Assembly (NCBI RefSeq): GCF_037138995.1
Contig: NZ_JBAXHI010000001.1
Coordinates: forward strand, 207,622-271,621
Length of the DNA: 64,000 nucleotides
Direction of reading: 5' to 3'
From: Chlorohelix sp037138995
GTDB lineage: Bacteria; Chloroflexota; Chloroflexia; Chloroheliales; Chloroheliaceae
The position numbers were made by a program, and so were the translations under genes. This document shows positions 50,908-60,680 of this stretch, piece after piece. The notes under the pieces are model-generated. The model worked only from the letters and a program-made list of their open reading frames with translations, made no database searches and was not told the DNA's origin. How positions within the stretch are numbered: the stretch's first letter is position 1; each line of letters opens with the position of its first letter.

Positions 50908-53820
50908 TTATTGCTTGTTTTGTATTGCTACTTTTAATAATTTAACTCCCAAGCTGCGGCTATCGTTACCAAGACCGTAGCTACTTGGCTTCCAAGTTTT
51001 GTCGGCTACAAGTTGCAAGATTAGTGAGTTCGCGCCGGGTTTGCAAGTCAATTGGCTTGCTGGAACGCTTGCCGGTATATCAAGGGTATAGGTTTTAGCC
51101 CCCGGTTGCAAGCTTAAAACGCCCAACGCTGACAACTTTTCCAATCTGCCCGAATCCCAATCATAGGGGTCGTTGCTGAGATAAACCGAGAGATTAAGCG
51201 GTGAGAGGCTTGCCGGTCGTGTAACGCTAGGGTCAATCGTCAGTTCAAGGCGATAAGGGCGTGTGGGGTCAAGGCAGGGTACGCGCAACACCCCGTCCTG
51301 AGTAGTCCAGCGGTAAGTGGCGCCGTCTTTTTCGTTTTCAAGGTTGGAGAAGCCCAATACCAGCGCGGCAAAATCTTTTTGACCGATTTCCAGTTTCCAG
51401 CCTTGCGCCTTATCGGGTGCGCCCGTGCCTACATCATTGATGCTGGCATCACTGGTTAGACGATAGATGCCGTAGGTCAGGGTATTATCCTGAATATTGT
51501 AGGGTTTCTGGGTCTGAAGGCTTTCAAATTGCCGGAAATGTAGCGCTACTTCGCTTTCCCATTTAAGGTTATAACCCTGCGGCGCGAGTCTGCCGCCATC
51601 AGGACCTAGCATCGCCTTGACGGTATAGCCCTGTTTTTCCCACTCTGCAATTAATTTGCTGAGTACGTCCCCGGTAGGAGGGGCAGCGGTGAGCAGGAAG
51701 GCAGGACGATTAAAGGCGTAGGTTAGGATGGTAGCTGATTTGGCATCCGCATCTCGTTCCCCGCTGTAAATAATGATGTCTTTAGGACCAAACTTATCGG
51801 CTAAATTTTCCATTTGCTGGAGCAAACCGGGTGCATTAGTGCCTGCCCCATATTCAGAGAGGGTGTAGATAGTGCGGTTGGTATATAGCATGAAGATTAT
51901 CAATCCCACCGCCGAAAGCAAGCCTAGTGCTAGCCCGATTTTATAGCCTGTGCGTTTTTCAGTACGCTTTTTAAAAATTCTTCCTACCAACCCCCCAAGA
52001 TAGGGCAATGTTTCCAGCGCGGCATAGGCAATAAACAGCGAAAAAGCCGGTATAGTCAGGTTTACGTAGCGGCGCAGGCTGTAGATATACCCTTCCTGAG
52101 TATAGTTTTCGTCCAGAAAAAAATAACTCACACCCAGCGTAAAGGCAAAAAACATCGCGCTCCGCCATTTTAGCTTTCCTGCCAGTAGCGCAGTTACCCC
52201 GATAATCATTAGCACAATTCCAAGCGGAGAGAAATACCAGCCTAATCGTAGCAAGTTGCGTTCCGGTCCAAGGCTGGTGGGCGCGCCGATATAACTTTGC
52301 CAGTTCATCATGTACTCGAACGGATTGCCCTTGCCGTCCGTACCTACCCGGTAAATTCGGATGAAGTAATTGAAAATCAGGTAAGCTGCCACTATCAGCG
52401 CCAACCCAAGCGAGACCCACCGCCAGTGCATCGCCAACCAACTTTCAAATCGCTGTACTTGTCGAGGAATTGCATTCAGGAAAATGACCACCAGCAAACC
52501 GAATACTGCTGCCGGAATTATTATAGGCAACGCTTTGGTGAAGTTTATAATTACGTGGTGATAAATGCCTTCCCAATAAGCCAGCGCAAAAAATCGGATA
52601 TGCAGCGCCATGTGTATAAACAGTAGCCCGTATGCACCCAATAGCCACCAATGACCCGCATTCCAGCGGCGTGATAGGCGTATCCAAATCAGGTAGGGGA
52701 TTACCAGCAGTAGGGTGAATAACGCTTGAGAAGCATGTGCCAAACATAGAATCCCCAAAGCACTGCCTGTTACGAAACCGCCCAACGCCCTTAGCCCGTT
52801 ATCTTCCTGCTCTTTTTCTGTCTGATTTAGCGATACTGGGTTGACCAGCAAGCAGAAGGCATAAATCGCGGCAAATGCCAGAAACTCACCTAGCGTTTCC
52901 CAAAGAGTCTCGCGTGCAAACCAAACCTGTATCCCGTTTAACGCCAACAGCATGGCGGCTAGTACCGCTACCAATTCCCCACGCTTACCGGGCAAGAGTC
53001 TTCGCGCCGTCAGGTATAAGCCGAAAACTGCCATCAGGGCTAAAAAAGGATTAACCAGCACCCCACCGTATAAACCGAACAGGCTGACTCCGATTGCCAG
53101 AAGGGTAGGGTAAAAATGGAAGAATTGCGGAATAACTTTGCCCGTAGTTAATCCTTCCATGTTATCCATCACGAAGAAGCCGTTCATGCGCTGGAAGTCC
53201 ACAAACAAGAAACGTCCTGTGCCTCCCGGCAAGCCCATCATCAGCACAGGGTAAAGCTTGCTATTCTGGCTACCGATGGTTTGCAGCAACGGGTCTTGAA
53301 TCACCAGCGAACCGGTGCGGGCAATATTAACCCCGGTGTTGTAATACACCCCGCTATCCTGCGCTCCTGCCACAGTTTCATGCGGCGCAAGGAAAAATAG
53401 AACTGCCGTCCCCGTCAGCAAAATTACCAATAGCCAATCTCCAAGCGTCGCTTTCTTACTGAAGTGCGGGATTTGCCAGTGATAGCTGCGCCTAGAAAGC
53501 CAGAAAGCCCCTGCCAGCGTCCACGCGGCGGCAATCGCCAGCAATGCCCCTATCGAGAAAGCGCCAAGCGAAGCCAGCAATAGCCCTATCCACCCGCTGA
53601 ACATTACTCCCAGTGTGACCGATAGAAAAATTTGCTCACTTGTTTTTAACATTCCGGGACGCGCTTTCCCGAAAGCCAGCATAAGTTGTAAGGTAACGAA
53701 ACCGGGCGCAAGTATTAGAAATGGCGCGGCGGATATAGCTAGAAAAAGGGGTATAGAGATAGAAGACAAAGGTGAAAAAAGCCCTCCTGAATTTCCTTTT
53801 AAAGGAATACGCTGCTGCAA
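50908..53820 (-). CDS. Polytopic GT-C-like membrane protein
   Basis: 970 residues with about 15 membrane helices (residues 20-640) and a soluble C-terminal third that is beta-rich. HETVAGAQDSGVYYNTGVNIARTGSL near 150-175 resembles the acidic first loop of PMT/ArnT-type (GT39/GT83) enzymes, in which an Asp after the first helices is catalytic. It may transfer sugars from lipid-linked donors. TTG start (53820) has no ribosome site; a second TTG at 53769 with AGGAGGG 12 bases upstream is the alternative. Probably cotranscribed with the acylase gene. Confidence 0.65.
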   Translation of the reverse strand: MQQRIPLKGNSGGLFSPLSSISIPLFLAISAAPFLILAPGFVTLQLMLAFGKARPGMLKTSEQIFLSVTLGVMFSGWIGLLLASLGAFSIGALLAIAAAWTLAGAFWLSRRSYHWQIPHFSKKATLGDWLLVILLTGTAVLFFLAPHETVAGAQDSGVYYNTGVNIARTGSLVIQDPLLQTIGSQNSKLYPVLMMGLPGGTGRFLFVDFQRMNGFFVMDNMEGLTTGKVIPQFFHFYPTLLAIGVSLFGLYGGVLVNPFLALMAVFGLYLTARRLLPGKRGELVAVLAAMLLALNGIQVWFARETLWETLGEFLAFAAIYAFCLLVNPVSLNQTEKEQEDNGLRALGGFVTGSALGILCLAHASQALFTLLLVIPYLIWIRLSRRWNAGHWWLLGAYGLLFIHMALHIRFFALAYWEGIYHHVIINFTKALPIIIPAAVFGLLVVIFLNAIPRQVQRFESWLAMHWRWVSLGLALIVAAYLIFNYFIRIYRVGTDGKGNPFEYMMNWQSYIGAPTSLGPERNLLRLGWYFSPLGIVLMIIGVTALLAGKLKWRSAMFFAFTLGVSYFFLDENYTQEGYIYSLRRYVNLTIPAFSLFIAYAALETLPYLGGLVGRIFKKRTEKRTGYKIGLALGLLSAVGLIIFMLYTNRTIYTLSEYGAGTNAPGLLQQMENLADKFGPKDIIIYSGERDADAKSATILTYAFNRPAFLLTAAPPTGDVLSKLIAEWEKQGYTVKAMLGPDGGRLAPQGYNLKWESEVALHFRQFESLQTQKPYNIQDNTLTYGIYRLTSDASINDVGTGAPDKAQGWKLEIGQKDFAALVLGFSNLENEKDGATYRWTTQDGVLRVPCLDPTRPYRLELTIDPSVTRPASLSPLNLSVYLSNDPYDWDSGRLEKLSALGVLSLQPGAKTYTLDIPASVPASQLTCKPGANSLILQLVADKTWKPSSYGLGNDSRSLGVKLLKVAIQNKQ

Positions 53821-53899
53821 ATTATACCACAGCCGCTTGAGCCTGTTCCCTACGCAAGTTGGGTTGAGGCTGTCGTCTGTTTTTTCCTCTCTCTCGATA

Positions 53900-53908
53900 T
53901 GTTATAAT
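53900..53908 (+). promoter_or_regulatory. Extended -10 promoter of the HAS-barrel/herA operon
   Basis: TGTTATAAT, no recognisable -35 (T-rich), 36 bases before the ATG. Leader contains the GGGGAGA ribosome site. Confidence 0.6.
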
Positions 53909-53944
53909 CTGCTTAGTACCGTTGTTCTTATTTGGGGAGAAACT

Positions 53945-54574
53945 ATGACTGATACTTTTCTGAATATTGCTTCTAGTATTGGCGAGGTGGTGGAAACCAG
54001 CCTCACCGGATATACCGCCCAAGCTTATGAATTGGACAACCCTCCGCCTTTTGGCGGTCTGGTACAGGTTAAGGATAAGGGCGGCAACAACCTGATTTAT
54101 GGCGCAGTTTACCATATTGCAACGGGTGGTATTGACCCCGGCAGACGCGCCTACGCCCGTTCGGTTGAGGGCGAGCCTCGCCAGATAGATGAGCAAGTTT
54201 ATAGCGCCAACCCTCAGCTAACCCGCTTGCTGCGTACCGAATTTGCAGTGGTGGTGTTGGGTTGCCGCAAACTGGAATCCGGCAAAATTACTTATACCTA
54301 TCCAGATTACCCTCCCCCCTTGCATTACAGCGTGGCACTTTGTAATGATGATGAATTGATTGATTTTACCGCCACCCCGCTTTATTTACGTACCCTACTT
54401 CAAGCCAGCCAAGCTCCGGTAGAGGAATTGACTGCGGCATTGCTAAGACATGGGTCAGCAGTGCGCGGTTCGAGTGGGCGGCAATGGTTGGTGGATACCG
54501 GGCGGCAACTGGCGCGTTTGCTCAAGGAAGATTTTGACCGTCTGCGTACTATTCTGGAAAAATGTGAGAATTAG
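53945..54574 (+). CDS. HAS-barrel domain protein paired with HerA
   Basis: 209 residues from ATG 53945 with GGGGAGA upstream; an open frame continues to 53615 but lacks a start signal. The N-terminal half looks like a HAS barrel (GEVVETSLTGYTAQAYELDNPPPFGGLVQVK, then YGAVYHIATGGIDPGRR), the same fold found at the N-terminus of HerA ATPases; the C-terminal half is helical. The stop is two bases before herA. It could be an adapter replacing NurA or regulating HerA. Confidence 0.68.
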   Translation: MTDTFLNIASSIGEVVETSLTGYTAQAYELDNPPPFGGLVQVKDKGGNNLIYGAVYHIATGGIDPGRRAYARSVEGEPRQIDEQVYSANPQLTRLLRTEFAVVVLGCRKLESGKITYTYPDYPPPLHYSVALCNDDELIDFTATPLYLRTLLQASQAPVEELTAALLRHGSAVRGSSGRQWLVDTGRQLARLLKEDFDRLRTILEKCEN

Positions 54575-54576
54575 TT

Positions 54577-56250
54577 ATGTCAACTAACTTTAATCGTAAA
54601 CCTGAAAAATACCTAGGCTTGGTCACAAGCGGTTCGCTTTCTAAAGGTTTGCAGGTGCGTATCCGCAGTTCTGCCCCGCTTGAGCATATCCAGACCGGGC
54701 AATTCGTGGCGATAGAAAGCAACGGCGTGCGGTTCTTTGGGATGTTGACCGATGTAGCCCTAGAAGCAACTACCGATAGCATCTTGCTCGACCCTCCCGG
54801 TGATGATACATCCGCGCTGGTGCGTGAAGTGTTGCAGGGCGTTTATACTTATGGAGACGCACATGTGGACAACCGCCTTGCGCTGTATCAGGGCGATGCT
54901 AATCCGCGTCCTGTTCGCAGTATTCCAGCCCATTTTACCTCTGTTTATATTGCCGAAGAAACCGACTTTGACGCGGTTTTTGGCAGCGAAGACTTGTTTC
55001 AGGGAGGCAAGAATTTCGCTATCGGCAAGCCGTTGGATATGGAAATTGATATTTGCATTGACCTTGAGCGTTTTGTAGAGCGTTCCAACGGGATATTCGG
55101 CAAGAGCGGTACTGGTAAGAGCTTCTTGACTCGCCTTTTGTTGGCAGGGCTTATTCGCGCCGATATTTGCTCGAACCTTATTTTCGATATGCACAATGAA
55201 TACGGCGAACAGGCGCAAGCCGAGAATAAGAAATTTGTTAAAGGCTTACGCTCTCTTTTCAGCCAGAAGGTGCAGGTTTGGTCATTAAAGAATACGCGCT
55301 TGGGTGGGAGCGGCAGTATAGATGGCGAAATCTTTATCGGCTTGAACCAAATCGAAGTCGAGGATATTTTGCTGTTACAGGACGAACTGAATCTTAATGC
55401 TACCGCTTCCGAGTCGGCTTATATCCTCAAAGAAAAATACGGCGATAAGTGGATTGTAGAATTGCTAAACGGTGACCCGGAGCAAATCGCCACCGATAGT
55501 AGAGCCAATATCCAATCTGTAAAGGCATTGCGTAACAAACTGCATGCTTTGAAAAATTTGCCTTTCGTAGTTGACCATTCCAGTATAGATTCGGTTAACC
55601 AAATCGTGGATAATTTGGCGCGAGGCAAGCATATTGTCATTCAATTTGGTAAAAGCGATAACATGCTGAGTTACATTCTGGTAGCAAATATCGTTACCCG
55701 CATAATCCATGAAAAATACAAAGATAAAGTAGATCAATATCGCCAATCTCAAAAAGCTTCGGACGAGCCACGCCGCGTTATGATTACCATCGAGGAAGCG
55801 CACAAGTTCCTGACTCCGGCGGTGGCGGGTCAAACCATTTTTGGCACTATCGCCCGTGAAATGCGTAAGTATTATGTGACGCTGCTGGTGGTAGATCAAC
55901 GTCCTAGCAGCATTGACAGCGAAATTATGTCCCAGATTGGTACGCGGGTGGTGGCTCTTATCAACGATGAGCGCGATATTGATGCGGTTTTTACCGGAGT
56001 GAGCGGTTCAAGCGGTCTTAAAACGGTGCTGGCTTCGCTCGATAGCAAGCAACAAGCGTTGGTGCTAGGACATGCTGCGCCGATGCCAGTGGTAATCCGC
56101 ACCCGTCCCTACGATGAGGCTTTTTACAAACAGATTATTTCAGGTCTGGAACTGGCACGTAGCACGGTGGATTGGGATGATTTAGACCCGGATTCGCAGG
56201 AAGAAGCACGCCAAAAAGCTATCGAAGAGGTAAAAGACCTTTATGGATAA
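54577..56250 (+). CDS. herA: HerA-type ATP-dependent DNA translocase
   Basis: 557 residues. N-terminal HAS barrel (about 10-105), then a FtsK/HerA-type ATPase with Walker A GKSGTGKS (175-182), followed by IFDMHNEYG, and a Walker B-like MITIEEAHKFL near 400-410, then the sensor LLVVDQRPSSIDSEIMSQIGTRV in two pieces. HerA hexamers resect DNA ends with NurA; no NurA gene is adjacent. Some HerA proteins act in defence with Sir2 or DUF4297 partners, none of which are seen either. Confidence 0.88.
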   Translation: MSTNFNRKPEKYLGLVTSGSLSKGLQVRIRSSAPLEHIQTGQFVAIESNGVRFFGMLTDVALEATTDSILLDPPGDDTSALVREVLQGVYTYGDAHVDNRLALYQGDANPRPVRSIPAHFTSVYIAEETDFDAVFGSEDLFQGGKNFAIGKPLDMEIDICIDLERFVERSNGIFGKSGTGKSFLTRLLLAGLIRADICSNLIFDMHNEYGEQAQAENKKFVKGLRSLFSQKVQVWSLKNTRLGGSGSIDGEIFIGLNQIEVEDILLLQDELNLNATASESAYILKEKYGDKWIVELLNGDPEQIATDSRANIQSVKALRNKLHALKNLPFVVDHSSIDSVNQIVDNLARGKHIVIQFGKSDNMLSYILVANIVTRIIHEKYKDKVDQYRQSQKASDEPRRVMITIEEAHKFLTPAVAGQTIFGTIAREMRKYYVTLLVVDQRPSSIDSEIMSQIGTRVVALINDERDIDAVFTGVSGSSGLKTVLASLDSKQQALVLGHAAPMPVVIRTRPYDEAFYKQIISGLELARSTVDWDDLDPDSQEEARQKAIEEVKDLYG

Positions 56251-56278
56251 AAAAGGACGGGTCATCATGCGCCCGTCC
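56249..56278 (-). terminator. Terminator of the NHLP-like peptide genes
   Basis: GGACGGG / CCCGTCC with a 10-nt loop, followed on the minus strand by TTTTTT. It also lies just after the herA stop codon. Confidence 0.8.
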
Positions 56279-56302
56279 AACGTTATGTATTAAAGTCTGT
56301 GA

Positions 56303-56524
56303 CTACGGACCAAGGCGGAAGAAACCGCGACTGACCCGCTTTTCCAATTCTTCATCGTTTAGCCGTGCTTGTCCTTGGCTGGCTTTAATCATTTCGACTT
56401 CTTGCTCGGTCAGGTCGTAGCCACCGATTTTGATAGCATCATCTGGGTTAGATAGTAATAAGCGCAGGAAATCTTTATCATTATTTGCTCGCGCTATCAC
56501 CGCTTTCATAGCTTCGATAGACAT
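56303..56524 (-). CDS. NHLP/Nif11-like small peptide 1
   Basis: 73 residues. Leader-like helical region IEAMKAVIARANNDKDFLRLLLSNPDDAI, then GGYDLTEQEVEMIK and a conserved tail ending VSRGFFRLGP. The A..R.....FL..L..NP..A....G..L(T/S)..E pattern is that of Nif11/NHLP leader domains (Os1348-like branch), usually attached to RiPP precursors. AAGGGG ribosome site. It is 70% similar to its neighbour but no maturase or exporter gene is in the window. Confidence 0.75.
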   Translation of the reverse strand: MSIEAMKAVIARANNDKDFLRLLLSNPDDAIKIGGYDLTEQEVEMIKASQGQARLNDEELEKRVSRGFFRLGP

Positions 56525-56564
56525 AATTGACCCCTTTCATTTACGCCCAATACTCACTATATCT

Positions 56565-56573
56565 ATTTTAACA
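56565..56573 (-). promoter_or_regulatory. Extended -10 promoter of peptide gene 1
   Basis: Minus strand TGTTAAAAT about 40 bases before the ATG, giving a leader of about 33 nt. Suggests the two peptides can be expressed separately. Confidence 0.4.
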
Positions 56574-56628
56574 CCATTTGGTGGGTTTTGCGGGTATAAA
56601 TTTTTCTTATTACAAGTCCGTTCTATAT

Positions 56629-56850
56629 TTATGGACCAAGTCTAAAGAAACCATAACTGACCCGTTTTTCGAGTTCTTCATCATTAAATTTGGTACTTCC
56701 GCGACTGGATTTGAGCATTTCTATTTCTTCTTGAGAAAGGTCATAGCCTGATGCTTTTACTGCTTCTTCAGGATTTATCAGCAAGCGGCGCAAAAACTCT
56801 TTATCATTATTTGCTCTTGCCACTACTGCTTTCATCGATTCCATCGACAT
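56629..56850 (-). CDS. NHLP/Nif11-like small peptide 2
   Basis: 73 residues from ATG 56850 (GGGAGGT nine bases upstream; longer frames to 56904 ignore this site). Same organisation as peptide 1: MESMKAVVARANNDKEFLRRLLINPEEAV, then SGYDLSQEEIEMLKSS, and the tail VSYGFFRLGP. Equal length and near-identical tails point to a tandem duplication with purifying selection on both ends. Confidence 0.75.
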   Translation of the reverse strand: MSMESMKAVVARANNDKEFLRRLLINPEEAVKASGYDLSQEEIEMLKSSRGSTKFNDEELEKRVSYGFFRLGP

Positions 56851-56962
56851 AGTGTTTATTACCTCCCTTCCTTCGGGCGGAGTTATATTCACTGACGAAA
56901 CCAACTCTGTTACCCCTCAAGAACATTGTAATTCTAGTAGCGGTCAGTTGGTATGATTTTCG

Positions 56963-59900
56963 TCACACGGTAGCAGTTTGTTCAAATTTTTCCAATAGCT
57001 GCATCGCCCCATTGTAAGCCGGGCGGGCTTCGCAAGCGTCAAAGGTAAAACTGGCTTGCATCAGGAAACGCTGCGCTTTTTCGATTTCTTCCTGCTGGCG
57101 TTCAGGTTCGATTAGCCCTTCCGATAATTCGTGGAGTATAAGTTCTGCCCAATAAAATTTAGTGTAGCACATTTCTAGGTAGGCACGCATCGGATCGAGC
57201 GTTTCAAGGCTTTCCTTGTAGTATTGCTCGGCTTCCTTGTATTTATGCTGGTTGGAAGCTAATCTGCCCATGCGCCGTTTAATCTGTCCCAACATAACCG
57301 GGTCGCCTAATTGCCCCTCGATTATCTTGAGACACTCGTCAAAATATTCGTTGCACTTGATGTAGTTGTGGGTTTCCAATTCAAGCATACCCCGATACAT
57401 ATAGTTATTAGCCAGAGCTTCAGGGTTCGCGCTTTCCATTCCCTTGACATAGGCGCGTTCGAGCCACTCCTCGGCTTCTGCCAAACGCTGGTCAATGATG
57501 AGCGCCCAGCCGATATTGTTGCTGCCTTCCGCCAGTATTGCGGTTGCGCCTATACTCTCCGCCATTTTCAAGCTTTGCTGGAAATATTCAAGCGCGTTTT
57601 GCACATTTCCCTGCTGTAAAACCACGCGCCCGCAGTTCTGAAGCGCCATTGCTGCTAATACTTGGTTGGCGGCGCGTTCAAAAATGCGTCGGGCATCTTG
57701 GAAATATTTAAAAGCGGCTACCAGTTGCCCTTGACGTTCTGCTACAAAGCCCAGATTGCCGATAATGCCGCCGAGGGTTTCCACATCGCCGACCTTTTCA
57801 GCGTTCGCCCGCGCCTGTTTCAAGTAATTGGTTGCCTGTGTCAGGTTTCCAATCAGAATCATTACTACCGCAAGGTTGGTGTAAACCCGTGCTACCTGTT
57901 GGATATTAGAAGCGCGTTGGTGCATTTCGATGGCGCGTTGCAGGTTAACTTCGGCTTGATCCAATTGCCCAATATCGCTAAAGATTGTGCCAAGCATGTT
58001 GTAAGCTCTACCGGTTTCAACTTGTACATCTCGGCTCGTATCGGGCAAAGATTTGAGGGCTTGTAGGCTTTCTTCATTTGCGCGGAGGGCTGCTGTATGC
58101 TTGCCTTGCAGATAATAAATCCAGCCTATCTGAAGTAACTGTTTGGCGCGAAGGTGTGTCAAGCGGTTTTCCGGGTCTGGCGCGTTGGCTGCTTCCCTGA
58201 TTTCTCTCTGGGCAATTTCAAAGCTTCGTGCTGCTCCCTCAAACTCGCCGCGTTTGCCCAACACTTCGATGATTCTTACCCGCAGGTCTATGCGCTCAAA
58301 GGGGTTGGTAGTTTTTCCTAGCGCTTCATCGTAAGCCTGAAGAGCCTCGCTGTAATCGGCTTTCAAGGCGCGAATATCCCCGATATTGCTATTTATCTCA
58401 ACCAGTTTCTGCTCTTCACCAGCCGCAGGCTTGCGTTTAAGGCGTTCTCGCGCTTCGTAGAATGCTTTCAGCGCTTCATCATTGCGGTAGAGGGTCTTAC
58501 GCATATGTCCAGCCAGCATGAGATAGTGAACCGCTTTTTCATCGCTATCGCTATTTTCATAATGGTACGCTAAATCATCTATCACAGTGTAGTCGTGGAG
58601 ACGGTCAGCTTTGAAATGCTCTATAGCGCGTCCAATTTGCTCATGATAGCGTCGCCGCTCCGTACCGAGTAGATTGTTGTAAGCCACTTCACGGGTAAGA
58701 GAATGCCGGAAGCCATACTCCGGTTCTGGTTCTTGCCGCTCGGTATATATAAAATCCTCTTGATGCAAATCGGTAAGGGCTTCTTCCACCTGCACTTGCT
58801 GATTCTGTAGGTCTTCGGTTGCCAGTAACAAGCGTTGTTCAAAGCGCAAGCCAATAACAGACGCAACTTGTAGTACGCGCTTATCGCGTCCACCCAGTTT
58901 ATCTACACGCGCCAGCAATATTTCTTGCAGGGTTTCGGGCAACTTGAAATTCTCAAGGTCTCCTACGATTTTCCAACTGGTTGTTTCGGTTAGGTCTTGT
59001 ACAATTTGCTGTGCATCCAGCAGGGCTTTTAGAATTTCTTCGGCAAAGAAGGGGTTACCGCCGGCACGTTCCAGTATCCTGACCAATGTATTTGGCAATT
59101 CTGGCGCTTCTTCATGGTCAAGATTTATTGGAGCAGTCACATTGCCCATGCTGGCATCGAGCAATTGGCGTGTTAACACTTTTATCTGAGCAGAATTCAG
59201 GCTTTCAAGGGCAATTTCTTCGTAACGTTCTTTAGGCACGTTCCATTGCCTGCTAAAATCAGGGCGATGCACCAGCAACAACAACGCCGACATAGTATTG
59301 CTTGAACTGGTAACTTTCTGTACCATCAAATCCAGCACTTCAAGGCTACTGTTATCAGCCCAATGCAGGTCATCCAGCACTATTAGGAGCGAGTTGTTGT
59401 CGGCTTTTTTGAGCAAAAAGTCGCTGATTGCATCATTCAAGAGACGACTTCGTAATAGTGGGTCTAGGTTATCAACAAAAGAGTTTGGGAAATTAATACC
59501 AACGGCACGCCCAAGCAAGGAAGGTATTTCTCCGTATTCGCCTTCTTCGTTTTGTTCGCCTTCTCCAACCAAAAGATGAATTTGCGCCAGCAATTTTTCC
59601 TGCACCGTTTCTTCATCATCATTATCGTTGATGTCGCACATTTTGAAGATGGCGTTCCGCACTAGGCTAAACGATTGGGTGTACGAGTAGCTAAAAGCTG
59701 CTCCAGAAATATAGCGCACGTCTTGGTAGGTGATGGTGGCACGCCGTTTAAATTCGCGCAGAAGGCTGGATTTACCCACGCCCGCCTCTCCCATTACCGA
59801 AACAACCTGTCCTTTGCCCTCTATTGCTTGCAGCAAGCGGCTTGCCAGACGTTGCAATTCCGCTTCACGCCCCACCAATTGCAAATCTTTTCCGGCTAAT

Positions 59901-60649
59901 CCTCGCCTATTGGCACGTTGCGGTTTATGTCCTATTACTTCGTAAGCGCGAACTGGCTCACGCTTGCCTCGAATCTGGCGTTCGCCTGTATCCAGAAATT
60001 CAAAAGCGTGCTTTGCCAGTTTATATGTTTCTTCGCCTACCAGAATTTTGCCAACCCGCGATTCGTGTTCGAGGCGTGAAGAAAGATTTACAGTATCGCC
60101 CATTACGGTATAGGCTCGGTAGCTGACACCCTCTACTTCACCGCCCACTTCAGCCGCGCTAACCCAACCTGTATTAATGCCGATACGCATTTCCAGCCCC
60201 ACGCCCTCTTCTTTTTGCAATTTCAGGCTAAAGCGGGAAAGTTGGCGTTGCATGCCTAGAGCCGCGTGAATCGCACGCTCTGGGTGGTCTTCCAGCGCTT
60301 CGGGCGCACCGAACCGCGCCATAATGTTATCACCGGCGTATTTATCTACACTACCGCCCACCCCAACGATTTCGGCAGTAAGGAGACTAAACACCTCATT
60401 CATGATGTTCGTCACCTTTTCCACGTCCATTTTTTCGGTCATAGCGGTATAGCCGTGAACATCCGCAAAGAGGATGGTACAGATGCGGCGGTCGCTTGGG
60501 TAACGCTCTCTACGATTGCCACACTCTATGCAAAACGAGGCTTTTTCAAGTTTGGCAAGGCTGCGTTGGTCGCGCAAGCGTCTCCCACAACGCCCACAAT
60601 AGTTGGCATTATCAGGGTTATCGTTCCGGCAATAATTACAAATTAACAT
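56963..60649 (-). CDS. Zinc-ribbon, class III nucleotide cyclase, AAA ATPase and TPR regulator
   Basis: 1228 residues. N-terminal zinc ribbon (C4, C7, C18, C21; a second CxxC at 40-43), a class III cyclase domain (about 52-235) with metal Asp D63 (FADVHGYT), D107 (DKYAGDN), and catalytic N188/R192 (GDTVNLSSRLE), then an AAA_16/STAND-like ATPase with Walker A MGEAGVGKSS (286-295), and about ten TPR-like repeats to the end. The active-site residues are present, so it may make cAMP. Such proteins are soluble signal integrators. The upstream response regulator gene ends 31 bases away, so they share an operon. Confidence 0.85.
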   Translation of the reverse strand: MLICNYCRNDNPDNANYCGRCGRRLRDQRSLAKLEKASFCIECGNRRERYPSDRRICTILFADVHGYTAMTEKMDVEKVTNIMNEVFSLLTAEIVGVGGSVDKYAGDNIMARFGAPEALEDHPERAIHAALGMQRQLSRFSLKLQKEEGVGLEMRIGINTGWVSAAEVGGEVEGVSYRAYTVMGDTVNLSSRLEHESRVGKILVGEETYKLAKHAFEFLDTGERQIRGKREPVRAYEVIGHKPQRANRRGLAGKDLQLVGREAELQRLASRLLQAIEGKGQVVSVMGEAGVGKSSLLREFKRRATITYQDVRYISGAAFSYSYTQSFSLVRNAIFKMCDINDNDDEETVQEKLLAQIHLLVGEGEQNEEGEYGEIPSLLGRAVGINFPNSFVDNLDPLLRSRLLNDAISDFLLKKADNNSLLIVLDDLHWADNSSLEVLDLMVQKVTSSSNTMSALLLLVHRPDFSRQWNVPKERYEEIALESLNSAQIKVLTRQLLDASMGNVTAPINLDHEEAPELPNTLVRILERAGGNPFFAEEILKALLDAQQIVQDLTETTSWKIVGDLENFKLPETLQEILLARVDKLGGRDKRVLQVASVIGLRFEQRLLLATEDLQNQQVQVEEALTDLHQEDFIYTERQEPEPEYGFRHSLTREVAYNNLLGTERRRYHEQIGRAIEHFKADRLHDYTVIDDLAYHYENSDSDEKAVHYLMLAGHMRKTLYRNDEALKAFYEARERLKRKPAAGEEQKLVEINSNIGDIRALKADYSEALQAYDEALGKTTNPFERIDLRVRIIEVLGKRGEFEGAARSFEIAQREIREAANAPDPENRLTHLRAKQLLQIGWIYYLQGKHTAALRANEESLQALKSLPDTSRDVQVETGRAYNMLGTIFSDIGQLDQAEVNLQRAIEMHQRASNIQQVARVYTNLAVVMILIGNLTQATNYLKQARANAEKVGDVETLGGIIGNLGFVAERQGQLVAAFKYFQDARRIFERAANQVLAAMALQNCGRVVLQQGNVQNALEYFQQSLKMAESIGATAILAEGSNNIGWALIIDQRLAEAEEWLERAYVKGMESANPEALANNYMYRGMLELETHNYIKCNEYFDECLKIIEGQLGDPVMLGQIKRRMGRLASNQHKYKEAEQYYKESLETLDPMRAYLEMCYTKFYWAELILHELSEGLIEPERQQEEIEKAQRFLMQASFTFDACEARPAYNGAMQLLEKFEQTATV

Positions 60650-60680
60650 TGTTGCAAATGAAAAAGGGATACTTTAGAGT

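Noticed and set aside
53615..53944. N-terminal extension of the HAS-barrel gene
   Set aside because: Lies antisense to the GT-C-like gene and upstream of the promoter and ribosome site at 53900-53944.
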